A stretch of DNA of 64,000 bases. It comes from Chamaecrista fasciculata. Its lineage: Eukaryota > Streptophyta > Magnoliopsida > Fabales > Fabaceae. The first letter of the stretch is position 1; every line of letters starts with the position of its first letter. Shown piece by piece: positions 34,301-49,420 of the stretch. A program made the position numbers and the translations under genes. The notes under the pieces were generated by a model. It was not told the origin of the DNA. It searched no databases and was given only the letters and a program-made list of their open reading frames with translations. Where the stretch lies: assembly GCA_003254925.1 (NCBI GenBank), contig QANZ01027320.1:104472-168471 (forward strand), read 5' to 3'.

Positions 34301-37300
34301 TCTCTATCCAGTTGGTGCCATAAGCAAACGAGGTCAAATCGGTCCTAATGTGGATATGAATGATTTTCTTTAAAAATATTTTTCGTTATACGGTTAAGAG
34401 ATTATTGAGAAATTGTTTGGTCTTATTTATTAAAGAACCAAAGTTCAGTAATAAAAAAGAAAGTAATTAATATATGTCAAATTAAGTTGAGAAATCAGTT
34501 ATTAAGTGCCATCTATACTCTTTAAACCGTGCTGGTTTGATATTCTTCTTGCACCAAAAAAATGTGTTAGATGATTTAAAAAAAATAATGAAATAAATTT
34601 ATTTTTGGGTCAAGTTGTATGCATAAAATAAAATAAAAAATTATTAAGTATCAAAGGCTTTTTATTGTTAATATTATTTTTCATTTCTTATGATCTCAAC
34701 AGGTATCATTTCCTAAGCTAGAGACAATGAAGCTATGCGACTTAAATAGCTTGATTCCATCGATATGGGATGACCAACATCTTCCACATAACTCATTTTT
34801 CAACTTGAAAACGTTGAAAGTGAGGAATTGTGGTTTTGTGAAGAGATTGGTCCCTTTTCATGTACTCAAATCTTTAAATAATTTGGAAGAACTTGAGGTA
34901 TGTGATTGTAAGTCGTTGGAGATGGTGTTTGATTTTGAAGAATTGAATAATTATGATCAAGAGACTCAATTATCATGGACTGTACCTTTGAAAAAGCTAA
35001 TTCTATATGGATTGCCGAAACTAAAGCATGTTTGGAGCAATGACCCTGAAGAAATGAAGTTCTTTCATGAGAAGGTATATATATATCTATCGCAAATCAT
35101 TTACTTATTTATATATACTTTAAAATAAAATTAATAAAAGACTAATAATTAACTTGAAGGTAATAATGCATCATATTTAGCATCCATTATAGCTTAGATA
35201 CCTTATCTCTTTAATTTACGACTGCTCCAGGTAATTCACAAGTTGAAGAAGTTGGTTTTAGATGGACAACTTGGTATGATGATATGGAAGGCCCAATTTT
35301 CAGACAAGCTCTTTCAAAGTGTACAAGAGCTTTGTCTAAAATTGGATGGGTCTGTAGATTTTATGCATATTGGACTATTATTGTACAATGACAGGTTTCC
35401 GAATTTACAAGAGCTCAAGTTGTCGGGTTGGGTGAAGAATGAGCTTATATTCTCACGTCGGGATGATATTGCACCTTTTAAAACCTTGGTTCTTCATGAT
35501 TTTGGTAACTTGAAGCACGTATGGAGTGAGGGTTCTCAACTGGTTCATCAACATCTTCAAACTTTAATTGTTACATTCTGTGCAGATTTGATAAACTTGG
35601 GACCACGACCATCCTTCATTTCTTTCACCAATCTTACAGATATCCGAGTAACTTTTTGTCAAAAATTGATCAGCTTGATGACATCAACAACATCGAGAAG
35701 CTTGGTGCAACTCACAAGATTGGAAATAAGTTTCTGCTCTCAAATAGTGGAAATCATAACAAAGCAACGGGGAGAGGGAGAGGGAGAGAATGAGGTGGAA
35801 AAGGAGATTGTTTTTGAGAAATTGAAATCCCTGACACTTCAAAGTTTGACGAGTTTGAGGAGTTTTTGTAGCCATAATTATTCCTTCAGGTTTCCATCAT
35901 TAGAAAAATTAGTTATCCAAGATTGTCAAAGAATGAGCATGTTCTCTCCCGAAGACATACATGCACCATTGCTTAAATGCATGACGTTTGATGACCAAAA
36001 AGACGAAAAGCTTTTGGAGAACAACCTTAACAAAACAATCCAGTTGTTGCCAACACGGGTACGCACAATTACTTTATGATCTTATCACATATTTTTAAGA
36101 AGATCATATCATAGAAATTATAAGTTGACTGTTGATCGAGTAACATTCAACATAAATATCATTTAACAAAATAGTTGAAATATATATTTGTGTCAACTGA
36201 CTAATATAACCTTTAAACTTTCCATTTCACTAATTTGTGGTCACTATATATATTATATTCATTGCATTATATTAGTATAAACTTTAATCAGTTTTTCTTC
36301 TCATCAGTGGCATATATATGATATAAGAAGCCAGGATTTGAAACAAAATAATATGATTAATACTAATAAATACTGAGAATGGATGGTAAGTTTTTTTTTT
36401 TGTTGGCCTGAGAACTGATGCTAAGATCTAGTGGACAACCAATAAGAAACCGATGCTTTTTAATAATTTAGTTGTATTTGTTTTTTTTTTGGCCTGTAAT
36501 AATTTAGTTGTATAATTTAAAGTTAGTGACAGTAAGGTTAAAATTGTAGAATGGTTTAAGTTTTTTTTATTTCTTTACTATTATCCTTTTAAAGCTTTAA
36601 AATAACAACTTGATGTTATTTGCAACTCAAGATTCCTTTATATTAGATATTTTTCAAAAGTTTCATTTACGTATGTTATTTTCATGGAAGGAGCCAACAG
36701 TAGGAGTAAAAAAAAGTAATGCAAGTAACTTTAGTTATTACTTTTATTAGTTTCTCATTGACTAAAGTGGGATAAATATGAAAATGCTAAAAGGATAAAG
36801 AAAAATATTTGAAATTAAGATGAAAAGTTATAGGTTTAACCTTTCTACAAAAGATAAAAATAAATAATAAGATAATTATTAAGCAAGAATTTAATATATA
36901 TATATATTATTTTATAAAAGAAAAATATTTTTATGGTGATTTTCACCGGTCAAGAGTTTCTTCCCCTATTATTTTAAATTTGCATTACTTTCAAATATTT
37001 TGGACGAGATTGATCCTGAAAAATAAAAAGAGAAAACCAATTAGGCAACTGTATGTGATCTTTCTAGCAGTTCTACTCGTTTTGCAAGATGTATCTTTCA
37101 ATTAACTCATTTAATGTATTGCTAAATTTTTTCAAGGTCACATTTTTGAAGCTGCAGCCTACGATGAGAAATATATGGATGGAAAAACATTCACACCACA
37201 TGCCTTTTAGCAGATTGGGACATTTAATTGTGGACAATTGTGATTTCTTATCTGAATATGTGATACCAGCACATTTAGTAAGATCCTTGAGCAACTTGAA

Positions 37301-40300
37301 AGAGTTAGATGTGAGTAATTGTAATGATATAAAGACAATATTCGATGTCAATGGGGCAGATATGGATGAAGAGACACACAAATTGCTAGCAAATTTCCGC
37401 CTGAAAAAGTTAAAGCTTCATCATTTGCCAAACTTAAAGCGTGTGTGGATCCAAGACCTTGATGGAAGTAATTGTTTTCAACACTTGGAAAAATTATATG
37501 TTGATGAATGTGAAAGTCTACGAAATATTTTTGTGGCCTCTACAGCTGAAGGACTTGGCCAACTTAAGAAGTTGTCTATAATCTCATGTGGGGTTGAGAT
37601 GATTATTGCCAAGGATGACACTTTGAAAGAATCTCCAAATTTTGTGTTTCCTCAGTTAAGTTATTTGAAATTGGATAAGTTGCCTAATCTCAAGTGCTTT
37701 TATCCAGAAAAATGTACATACGAGTGGCCACAACTCACAAAATTATTGGTGTCTCAATGTGAGAATCTTAAAGCATTTGGCACGGAAATGACAAGTATTA
37801 CAAGGTCAGGTGAAGAAGATGAAGTAAAAACTCAACAGCCTCTGTTTTCGGCTGAAAAGGTTAGTTTGCCTTTCAATAATCTTTTTTATCGTTAACTTTA
37901 ATTTAAAATAACTTTTTGATAGTTTTTACAATTTAAGTTTCCATTATATTATATCTTTTTAAACATTTTAGGTGTCACATGTTCAAATTGGTCTTAAATG
38001 TATGTCCTTAAATTCATTTTGGTCCTAAATATTTTAAAAGTCTCATATTACTCCTAAATATTGCCATTTAGTTTCATTTTGGTCCAAAACTACGGAATTT
38101 GATCATATATTTTTCATTTTAAGTTCAAATGTGACGAGTCTAAAGTTACGTATTGCTTTTGACAATTGTACTTTCTCTATCTAGTTCGAGCCGTCAACAA
38201 ACAAGGTCAAATTGAATCCCAAAAGTGGGCCGCTCGTTTCATATGATCAAACAAACAAACTTGGTCATATCTCTCTCATTTCAAGTTCAAATGGGACGCA
38301 TCAAAGCTAAGGGTTACTCTTAATGAGTACTTTTTTTTACCTTGTTGGGACTGTTGGTAAATAAGATCAAATCGAGCTCGAAAGTGGATTTTGGACCAAA
38401 AAATTCAAAAAAAATTGAAAAATTGGTCTCAAATCTACTTTTCGAGTCCAATTTGATTTCATTCATTGATGGTCCCAATTAGACAAAAAAATGACTCGTT
38501 AAGAGTAACCCATAGCTCTAAACTTGTTGCATTCAAACTTTATTTGACCATGAAAAGGACAACCCACTTCTGGGACTTGATTTAACCTCATTTGTTTACG
38601 ATCCTAATTAGATAGAGAAAATACTTGTCAAAAGCAACATGTAGTTAGAATTATCACGTTCAAACTTGAAACGAGAGAGATATGATTACATTCTATAGTT
38701 TGAGACCAAAATGAAATTAAATGGTAATATTTAGGATCAATATAAGGCTTTTGAAATATTTATGACCAAAATGAACTTATAGACATATATTTAGGACCAA
38801 TTTGAATACTCACTCGACCAACATTTTATTTGCATGTTATTTCATTGAAGGAGCCATGTAGCATTAGTCAAAAACACTAAAAAAAAATGTACATTCAACT
38901 CTGGTTAAGTAGTTATAACTGTTATCAGATCTCAATTTACAACAATGAGGTAAATAAAGCAATGTTAAAATGACAAAGGAAACTAATTGACAAATTAAAA
39001 AGTTATAAGTATCACCTTTCTCCAAAATCATGATTATAATTTTTTGTATGTACCATAATTGTAATTTTCATATATATAGGTATTATCAATTTGAAACTAG
39101 AATCAGAGTAAGGACGTCTGAATTATTTGTCACATATCAACATTAGAATATAAGTTCAAGTTCCAAACTTTAAGAGTTAAATATATATATATATATATAT
39201 ATATACCAACAAATGTTTGATGCAGTGGTAAGCAAACTGTACCCAAGGGGCCTAGGTTCAAACTCTGGAATCGACATTGTTAGGAGAAGTTTAACTGTTC
39301 GCTCTCGGTCTGAATAATTATATCAAATATATATATATATAAATATATATAATTGTAAAAAGACCGACTAGATTTCACTAAATATATATAATTGTAAAAA
39401 GACCGACTATAACTGTTCACAAATAGATAGGAGAAAAGCATAATTATATCAAATATATATATATATAAATATATATAATTGTAAAAAGACCGACTAGATT
39501 TCACTAATTCAGTTAATCCATCTAACTTTTAGGTGAATTTAGTTACACTATGCTTATCTCACACTACTGTTATCAAAGTAAACAATTGAGACTAAAAGAA
39601 TAATAATATAAATACTTTCGATGTGTTTTTACCATTTTCAATTTTCCCCTTTTTTCTTAACCAAAGTTGATGCATTTATGAAAAAATTTTAATCAATTTT
39701 AGAAGTCTTTCTTGACCCAGAATATTTTGTTATTTGCATATAAATATTAATCTTTTGTTATTATTTACAGGTGATTCCCAAATTAAAATCACTATCATTA
39801 AGTCAAGAAGATTTTATGACCTTCATAAGAAATGGTCAATTTCAAGCTGAACTCTTTGAAAAAGTGAAAGAACTTCATCTAGAAAGCTTTGTTGGAGAAT
39901 CAATAGCCTTTCCGTACAATTTCCTTGAGAAATTTCCAAATCTCCATAGTCTTGGTGTGAATCATAGTTCGTTTGAGGAGATATTCCCATCTCAATCAGA
40001 ACATGTTAATGATATGGGAGAAATTGCACCATTTAAGAAATTATGCCTGACCTATTTGGATAAGCTCAAGACTATATGGAATGATGACGTGGATTCTCAG
40101 CTACCACTACTTTGTCAAAATTTAGAAAGGCTTGAAGTTGAATTTTGTTGTAGCTTGATTAAGTTGACGCCATCTTCTGCTTCTCTTGAAAATCTCACAA
40201 ACTTGAAGGTGTTTGGTTGTCATCAACTAACTTATTTAGTAACAAATTCAACTGCCAAAAGTTTGGTCAATCTTGTTCGTTTGGTGATTATGGATTGTGA

Positions 40301-40742
40301 AAAGATGGAAGAAATCATAGCAAGTGAGAATGATGGAGGCGAAATCATATTCAATAACCTGTGGCAGTTGGAACTTACAAATCTACCAATGTTGAAGAGT
40401 TTTTGTTTGAAAAATCAGAGCTTCAAATTCCCAAAATTAGAATTGCTTATGCTAAGCAGATGCCATCAAATGAAGATGTTTTGTCATGGAGTACTAGAAG
40501 CACCAAAATTGCGTTTACTGAAATCAGAAAAAGGCAGAACATCTTTGAAGGGCGATCTTAAAAAGACAATAGAATTGTTCATCTCAGAAAAGGTACAAAA
40601 AAACACAGCATTCACGTTTACATACTTATTCCAATCTCATTATCTCTTCCTTCTTCATCATTTATTTTTTTCTTTTTATCTTCTAACAATGGCATTTTGA
40701 AAAACAAAATCCTCTACTTTGGCTTTGTAGGATGATCAATAA
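31387..40742 (+). CDS. NLR2: CC-NB-ARC-LRR disease resistance protein (At4g27190-like), apparently intact
   Basis: Intracellular immune receptor of about 1774 residues. Exons: 31387-33954, 34703-35074, 35231-36058, 37137-37859, 39771-40592 and a 12-nt last exon 40731-40742 (Asp-Asp-Gln-stop), all phase 0 with GT-AG borders. Start MEFATCCGELIL is chosen over the upstream ATG at 31351, because an acceptor (aacag) lies between them. The N-terminal coiled coil is followed by P-loop GPGGVGKTT near residue 176, kinase-2 LLVLDDVW near 252, RNBS-B VLLTSRK, GLPL-type CGGLPVRIA near 333 and an MHD-position AIHDVVRD near 456. LRRs fill the rest and are repeated in each downstream exon. Oddities: GLPVR instead of GLPLA, and I in place of M in the MHD motif. 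Introns host repeats. The tiny last exon is the weakest part of the model. Confidence 0.88.
34105..34350. repeat. single-arm copy of the NLR2 foldback repeat, in intron 1
   Basis: 'cattttggtcctaaatgttg', 'acgtgacgagtttagagtta' and 'actttctctatccagtt' match the left arm of the element at 37971-38819. The right arm is missing. Confidence 0.55.
36059..37136 (+). other. NLR2 intron 3
   Basis: About 1.08 kb of AT-rich intron with T-runs and a TA microsatellite near 36895-36908. No gene or recognisable element. Confidence 0.5.
37971..38819. mobile_element. 849-bp foldback MULE-like element in NLR2 intron 4, perfect 9-bp TSD
   Basis: The whole element is an imperfect palindrome. The left arm ('gttcaaattggtcttaaatg') returns in inverse at the right end ('ataggaccaatttgaat'-type sequence). 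The flanks are an exact 9-bp duplication, aacatttta (37962-37970 and 38820-38828). It is non-coding. Relatives lie at 34105-34350 and 1310-1905. Confidence 0.8.
39215..39300 (+). repeat. tRNA-derived SINE fragment in NLR2 intron 4
   Basis: A box-A-like 'tgatgcagtggtaagc' is followed about 30 bp later by a box-B-like 'ggttcaaactctgg', the layout of the 5' end of a tRNA-derived SINE. The 3' part is not resolved and the sequence runs into the tandem repeat. Confidence 0.45.
39316..39506. repeat. direct repeat with TA-rich core in NLR2 intron 4
   Basis: A block of about 67 bp ('taattatatcaaatatatat' through 'gtaaaaagaccgactagatt') occurs at 39316-39383 and again at 39441-39506. A shorter copy of its second half lies between. 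Confidence 0.7.
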
Positions 40743-41569
40743 AAAAATGCAGAATAACGCAAAGTTCATCATTCATGGTATCTGTGATGAATCTTCAGGT
40801 TTGTTCAATGCTTTGAATTATGTTATTAAAATGCTTCTCTCTCCTACTTTTCACCACCATTTCTATATGTATGTATATTGCTGCATTGTTTTTTCTCTTT
40901 ACTTTTATTAATTATTTCTCTAGTGGTCATGATGAATAGACTTGCTTTGCTTTCTATAGATTATGCCATTTACTTTGTTTATAAAATCTGTTAAGATTTC
41001 GAGGTGATAAGTGTTAAAAAAATGAAAAATGAAAACTAATTCCCTAAAAATTAGTTATTAATTTTGAATGATTCAATAATAGCAGATTCATAATTTTATT
41101 AACAAAAATATAAGAACTTGTTTATAAGTCTTAGCCAATAGCTAGTAACTAATAAGAAAAGGAAGTATTTGGCCAAAAAAAAAAAGTCAAAACAATAAAG
41201 ACAATAATATTTATATAACAAAAGAAATCCTAATCTTACTAAATTATACCTAACTGTTAATATAATCCTAAATTATATACCTAACAGCTAAAAAAAATTC
41301 AAAAGAATATAATAAAATATGAAATTTGGTTTTAATTTCAGCACTTAAACTCATCTTGGCTCAAACGAAGTACCCAAACTAGTAGTGGAAGATACGCATC
41401 AATGTGCAAGTTTTTAATAATACTCTTTGGATTATATATCTTTTTTACAGGAACAACTTTCAGTTGCCACATTAATAATTTTGTGTTCTTATAATATTTG
41501 AAATCTGATTCTATATCCTATTTTTTTGGTTTGGATCTAACTGATTTTCATGGTTTCTTCTGAATATAG
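40743..41569. other. spacer between NLR2 and truncated RLK-C
   Basis: It contains the probable NLR2 3' UTR. From about 41490 the sequence is recognisably RLK intron 1 ('gttcttataatatttgaaa' as in RLK-D). The lectin exon that should precede it is absent, so the deletion breakpoint lies near 41470-41490. Confidence 0.55.
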
Positions 41570-43728
<2,159 letters not shown>

Positions 43729-44479
43729 CAGCAGTTAGTGCTGAACTGTCACTAAAAAGCTCAGAATAAAAAGGGACAAGTTCATATGCTTTTAAGTGTT
43801 GTAATAATTAGTGTATGAAAATTCCATTATGCTATGGAGGAAGTTGCTCTTATCATTCAATAAATGACCTTTGTAGCTGCCTGACAACAATTCCTTCTAT
43901 ATATTATAGGTCAATTACCTTCAAGCAAGTATGACCCAAAAAAAAAATTACCTTTAAGCAAGTAAAATTGATTTGTGCCAGTTACCAAAAAAGAGCACCT
44001 CCTAGCTAAGCTGCATTTTACAAAAACAGAACAAATTAAAGAAAATGGGGGCTCACATGGTGAAAACCTACAGCTTCATGGTGACAACCAACGGCTACAC
44101 AATAGCAACGACTGAGCATCACGGCACTTTATCAAAGTCGTTGCTGAAAACTATTTGCACTTTAAAAAATATATATACTTTTTTCACTAAATATATTTAA
44201 TCAATTTAAGTAAAGATAAAAAGATTTTCAAGTTAAACTTTAGGACATTTAAATTTCTCATCTATTATTTAAACTACTCTTAAAATTTGTATATATAACA
44301 ACAAAAATACGTTATATTAATTTCAAAATATTTAAAGGTAAGGAAATTAAGATTTTTGAGATGTTAGATTCTTCATAAGTAATATAGTCTGAGTCTTCTT
44401 GTCTTTTATGTTGACTTAATAAAGTCATCTGCATATGTTTTTTCTTGTTAACTGAAATGAATGTGACCATTCATCCATT
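43729..44479. other. spacer RLK-C to RLK-D
   Basis: The start is the RLK-C 3' UTR remnant. Around 44050-44160 there are 'caacgactgagc' and 'tcaaagtcgttgctgaaa', sequences like subterminal repeats of CACTA elements, but no terminus is seen. The rest is AT-rich. Confidence 0.4.
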
Positions 44480-44678
44480 CACCACAAATAAAATTATGAA
44501 GGAATTTTTAGATGAAGTCTAATTTGATTACCGTATATGATACGGCAGGAGTAGTCTACATAAATATTTATTGACTCTTGGAAAACTATCCATAAAAGAA
44601 CCCAAAAAAAAAAAATCTCAGTATGAAATAAATTAAATTTATTCATTGCATTGGCATCAAGAATCTTAGACCAAAACC
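44480..44678 (+). promoter_or_regulatory. proximal promoter and leader of RLK-D
   Basis: Strongly similar to 49220-49420 in front of RLK-E, including 'atatgatacggcag', 'gtagtctacataaatattta' (TATA-like), an A-run, and the leader 'ttggcatcaagaatcttaga' ending in the ATG. Confidence 0.55.
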
Positions 44679-47600
44679 ATGGGATTTTGTAGCAGAACGG
44701 CTTGTTTCTCTGTTCTCACCATATTTTGCAGCTACTGTTTTGAATTAGGCACATCCACAAACATCACATCATCTACATTCATCAAAGACCCAGAAACTGT
44801 TACCTCTATAAAAAGATTGTTCACTTTGGGATTCTTCTCCCCTCCAAACTCTACAAACCGCTATGTTGGAATTTGGTACTTCACTCAATCTGCTGTTGTA
44901 TGGGTTGCTAACAGAAACCAACCATTAAGGGATTCATCTGGGGTCATTACAATATCAGAAGATGGCAATCTTGTGGTGTTGAATGGACAGAAGCAGATCA
45001 TTTGGTCATCAAACGTGTCAAATATTGCATCTGGTACTACTACTTGCCAGCTTTTAGATTATGGAAACCTTGTGTTGCAAGATAGCACTACAGGAAACAT
45101 CATATGGCAAAGTTTTGAGCATCCTTCAAATGTATTCCTTCCCAATATGAAAATTCTTAGCAACAAAAGAACTGGTGAGAGAGTGAAGATTACATCATGG
45201 AAAAGTCCATCTGATCCGTCTATTGGGAATTTCTCTTTGAGTCTTGAACCACTAAATGTTCCTGAATTATTCATATGGAATGGAACTCACCCATACTGGA
45301 GAAGTGGTCCTTGGAATGGCAGACTCTTCACAGGGGCACCATGGATGGTTCCAGCATATGCAGATGGAAAAAATGTAGTTTTTGAGGAGGATGGAACTGT
45401 TTATTTTTCTGGCAGTCATCCAGAAAACTCTGATTTAATTGCTTTTGGTATGTTGGATTCAGAAGGCACTTTCTCGCGGAGAGGTTGGAACAAAGCCGAG
45501 AAGGAGTGGAAAGTAGTCTATACTTTTCCAAATTCAAGTTGTGATGTTTATGGGACATGCGGGGCATTTGGAAGTTGCAATTCAGATGCTTCACCAATAT
45601 GTAAATGTTTGAGAGGGTTTGAACCAAGAAATACAGAAGAATGGAACAGACAAAATTGGAGAAGTGGTTGTATAAGAAGAACGGCTCTACAATGCGCAAG
45701 AGTGAGAAATGGGACAGCAAATGGAAAAGAAGATGGGTTTATGAAACTGCAGAACACTAAATTACCAGACTTCATAGAATGGTCATCCTACTCAGAAGAC
45801 ATATGCAGAAGCTGGTGTTTAGAAAACTGCACTTGTTCAGCCTATTCATATGATTCTAACATTGGTTGTATGTCTTGGAGTGGAAATTTATTAGACATAC
45901 AACAGTTGTCAGAAGGAGGAATTGATCTTTTTATTCGAATGGCTTATCCCGATCTTGGTAAGTTATTTTTATGTTCTTATAATATTTGAAACTCATTCTA
46001 TATCCTATTTTGGGTTTGGATTTAACTTGACTCTCATTGTTTCTTCTGAATATAGAAAAGGAGGGGCACAGGTGTCAAGTTACTGTCATCATTGTCATTA
46101 CTGTAATAATAGGAACCATCATCATTGTCACCAGTGCATATCTTTTATGGAAACGGATGGCTAAGAATTCAGGTACTAAACAAATTAAATCTCCACTAAT
46201 TCTTTCTACTTGAAGACATTTACAAATGGAACTATCATATAAGTATAATCTTGTTTGGTGCTTTGTGTTTTTCACTTTTCCAATTACTAAAGAGTAAGCA
46301 GCATTTCCATGTCTATCTTTCTTTCATCTGATTGTAATTAATCAACGAAAAAATGGAAGAGCTAAATCATTCTCGGTAATTAACAGAGGTGAAGCATAAG
46401 CAGAGAAAACCAAATTACAGCATTATTGGAGAACTATCGGAAGTTAAACTCCAAGAGCTATTAGCATATGATTTTGCAAAGGTTGCAAGAGCAACCAACA
46501 ACTTTCACTGGTCTAATAAACTTGGACAAGGCGGTTTTGGATCAGTTTACAAGGTATATTTATTTCCAAAAGCTGGATCAATTCCAAAGTTTAGTGTATA
46601 ATTATTGTCTCTTTGCATTTTCTTTTAAGGGAAAATTGGAAGATGGTCAGGATATAGCAGTTAAAAGACTTTCAAGAGCATCTGGACAAGGGCTAGAGGA
46701 ATTTATGAATGAGGTTATCGTTATTTCTAAGCTTCAACACCGCAATCTTGTGAGACTTATAGGTTGCTGCATTGAGCAAGAGGAGAAGATGTTGCTCTAT
46801 GAGTACATGCCAAATAAGAGTTTGGATGCATTTATTTTCGGTTGGTTCTTTTAATCCTTTCTTTTCTACTTGTGTCAGAAACCAGTGACTGCTTTAATGA
46901 AAATAAATCAGAAAGAAACAAGAAACCTGGAAATTGCTTGGTGTCTTAAACCTATTAAAGTTCGGAAATTCACAATGTTTTGCTTAAAACAAAAATAACA
47001 ATTCTCCTTGGTTTTTTATGTGTCTACCTCCTTCTTTGGAATGAAAAATGAATGGGAGAAAAACAGAACTTGTAAAGGTTTCAAAATTTACTAAGTTTTG
47101 TTTAAATTAAATCTAACCCTTCCTATTCCTTTTGTAGATCCACAAGAGCATCAACTCCTAGATTGGCAAACACGATTCAGCATAATTGAAGGAATCGCTA
47201 GAGGGATGCTTTATCTTCATAGAGATTCTAGACTAAAAATCATACATAGAGATCTGAAGGCAAGTAATATCTTACTAGATGAGCATATGACCCCGAAAAT
47301 ATCAGACTTTGGAATGGCTCGAACTTTTGGACGAAGAGAAGAACAAGCTAATACAAGACGAATTTCTGGAACATAGTAAGTATCTGTTCTCCTACAAAGA
47401 CTACAGTAACATGCTTAAAGTTCTCAAGATTGATCGTTTATATTTTTATAATATAGTGGATATATGGCTCCGGAATATGCAACGGAAGGGTTGTTTTCTG
47501 AGAAATCAGATGTATTCAGCTTTGGAGTTTTACTACTAGAGATTATTAGTGGAAGAAGAAACTCCAACTTTTATGACAATGAGGATTCTCTCAGCCTTTT

Positions 47601-48000
47601 AGGATTTGTAAGTCTCTGCAATTTATTTCCCTAGGACCATTAATACAAGTTTAAGCTTCAATTCTTTTATGCTGATATACTCATGCCTTTTCTGTTTTCC
47701 ATTTTAATTTAGGCATGGAAACTATGGAATGAAGAGTATAATATAGCATTACTAGATTCTAAAATATTTATCCCAAACTTAAAGAAGGATATCTTGAGGT
47801 GCATACACATAGGACTTCTATGTGTGCAAGAACTTGCAAAAGAAAGACCCAGTATGAGCAATGTGATTTCAATGCTGAGTAATGAGATTGACAATCTTCC
47901 TCTTCCAAAGAAACCTGCATTCATCCAGTGGCAGAGCTTGTCATGTTCAGTTCCTTCTGGGGAAAATAGTGTCAGTATTACTGATGTACAAGGAAGATAG
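44679..48000 (+). CDS. RLK-D: G-type lectin S-receptor-like Ser/Thr kinase, complete
   Basis: Receptor kinase with exons 44679-45957, 46056-46172, 46387-46553, 46630-46840, 47138-47375, 47457-47607 and 47713-48000, totalling 816 residues. Exon 1: signal peptide [17 protein letters not shown]-lectin ([19 protein letters not shown]), SLG (YWRSGPWNG), EGF-like ([13 protein letters not shown]) and PAN ([17 protein letters not shown]). TM exon [20 protein letters not shown]. Kinase [31 protein letters not shown] and APEYATEG. The last exon is 18 bp shorter than in A, B and E, from a small in-frame loss near the C-terminus ([14 protein letters not shown]). The splice sites are canonical. It should bind an unknown ligand at the cell surface and signal through its RD kinase. 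Confidence 0.93.
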
Positions 48001-49219
48001 CAGCAGTTAGTACTGAACTGTCACTAAAAAGCTCAGAAAAAAAAGGGACAAGTTAATATGCTTTTAAGTGTTGTAATAATTAGTGTATGAAAATTCCATT
48101 ATGCTATGCAGGAAGTTGCTCTTATCATTCAATAAATGAGTTTTCAAAAACTCTAGTCGCTGTGAATTTCAGGATTTGGACTCTAGGAACAATGGAGACA
48201 ATAATTAAGGGTTATTGAAACTCACTTCTGTTGACAACAAAAGTTGTCACTCAAAGTGAATTTCATAGTAAAAACCAACCATGATACTTTTAAAAAATGT
48301 TTGCCAAAATGCGTTCTTTTCAGTTCAGGCCTCGGTTTCTCACTCCTTTGATTTATTTGACTCTTTAAAAGATGATTATTAATTACCTAATATCACAAAA
48401 AGAAGTATGAATTATGACTGCTCTTAACTTAAATAACGAAATAGAAAGAAATAAACTAAAATACGATAAAAGCTGTCAAAACTTAGGACACGCGAATATA
48501 AGAGATATCGGACTAAAATTCATCCTTGATCAGCACAAAAGACTCTAAATTAACCCTAAAGAAGGTCTAAATAACTCTAATTTAAGGAGTTATCAGCCTG
48601 GAAACTAAGAAACAAAATTATGCCATAATTGTAATTTTTGAAACAGGGTCTTCTAGCTTTGTCTACTTTCTCTCTGCAAATAAAATTTTTCCAGCTTCAA
48701 AACTGGAATACTCTTCCTCTTCAGTGATATTTCATGGTTAGTCTATTTAGTACTTAAGAGTACCTTTTTCAGTATCGTTACAACATGGCTGATTTCGCAA
48801 GTCTAACAAAGAAACAAAAGGGAATTGTTGTCATTTGATTAGAAGAAGGCATGTTTGTTTAAGTTGATGATTGACTAACGAGAGACGTGTATAGAAATTT
48901 GTATGCATTAAGTAGGAAAACTCTGTAATAAGACAGTGAATAATTCTGATATTTTCCTTCTGTCAACGTCAATTTACTTTTAGTTAAATCAATCACCTAT
49001 CTATATATACACATTTTCTTTTCACTAGGCACTATTTCCATTCTCTTTATGATATTTTTGAATCAATGAAAAATAAATACCACAGATAAATGGTTACGAA
49101 AGTGTTATTTTTGATGGTTTATATCAACATTAATTATTTGATCCATTTAAGTAATATAATCAGAATCTTCCTATCTTTTTGTTGACTTAAAGTCAACTAT
49201 ATATCATTTTCTTGATTTA
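48001..49219. other. spacer RLK-D to RLK-E with duplicated flanks
   Basis: 48001-48290 (3' UTR, then 'ggatttggactct' and 'caacaaaagttgtc') is repeated after RLK-E at 52807-53180. 48915-49070 matches 21241-21392 upstream of RLK-B. The centre is AT-rich without a gene. Confidence 0.5.
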
Positions 49220-49420
49220 AGGCCACTCATTCACCACATAAAATTATGAATTTGTCGGATGAAGTTTGAATTGGTCACCTTATATGATACGGCAGAAGTA
49301 GTCTAGATAAATATCTATAGACCCTAGGAAAACTACCCATAAATGCCAAAAAAAAAAAAAATCTCAGTATGAAATTAAATTTATTCATTGCATTGGCATC
49401 AAGAATCTTAGACCAAAGCC
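49220..49420 (+). promoter_or_regulatory. proximal promoter and leader of RLK-E
   Basis: Paralogous to the RLK-D region. 'atatgatacggcag', TATA-like 'tctagataaatatct', an A-run and the leader 'ttggcatcaagaatcttaga' are all kept. Confidence 0.55.

Noticed and set aside
44050..44160. CACTA subterminal repeats upstream of RLK-D
   Set aside because: Only a few 'tcgttgct' words; no CACTA terminus or TSD nearby.
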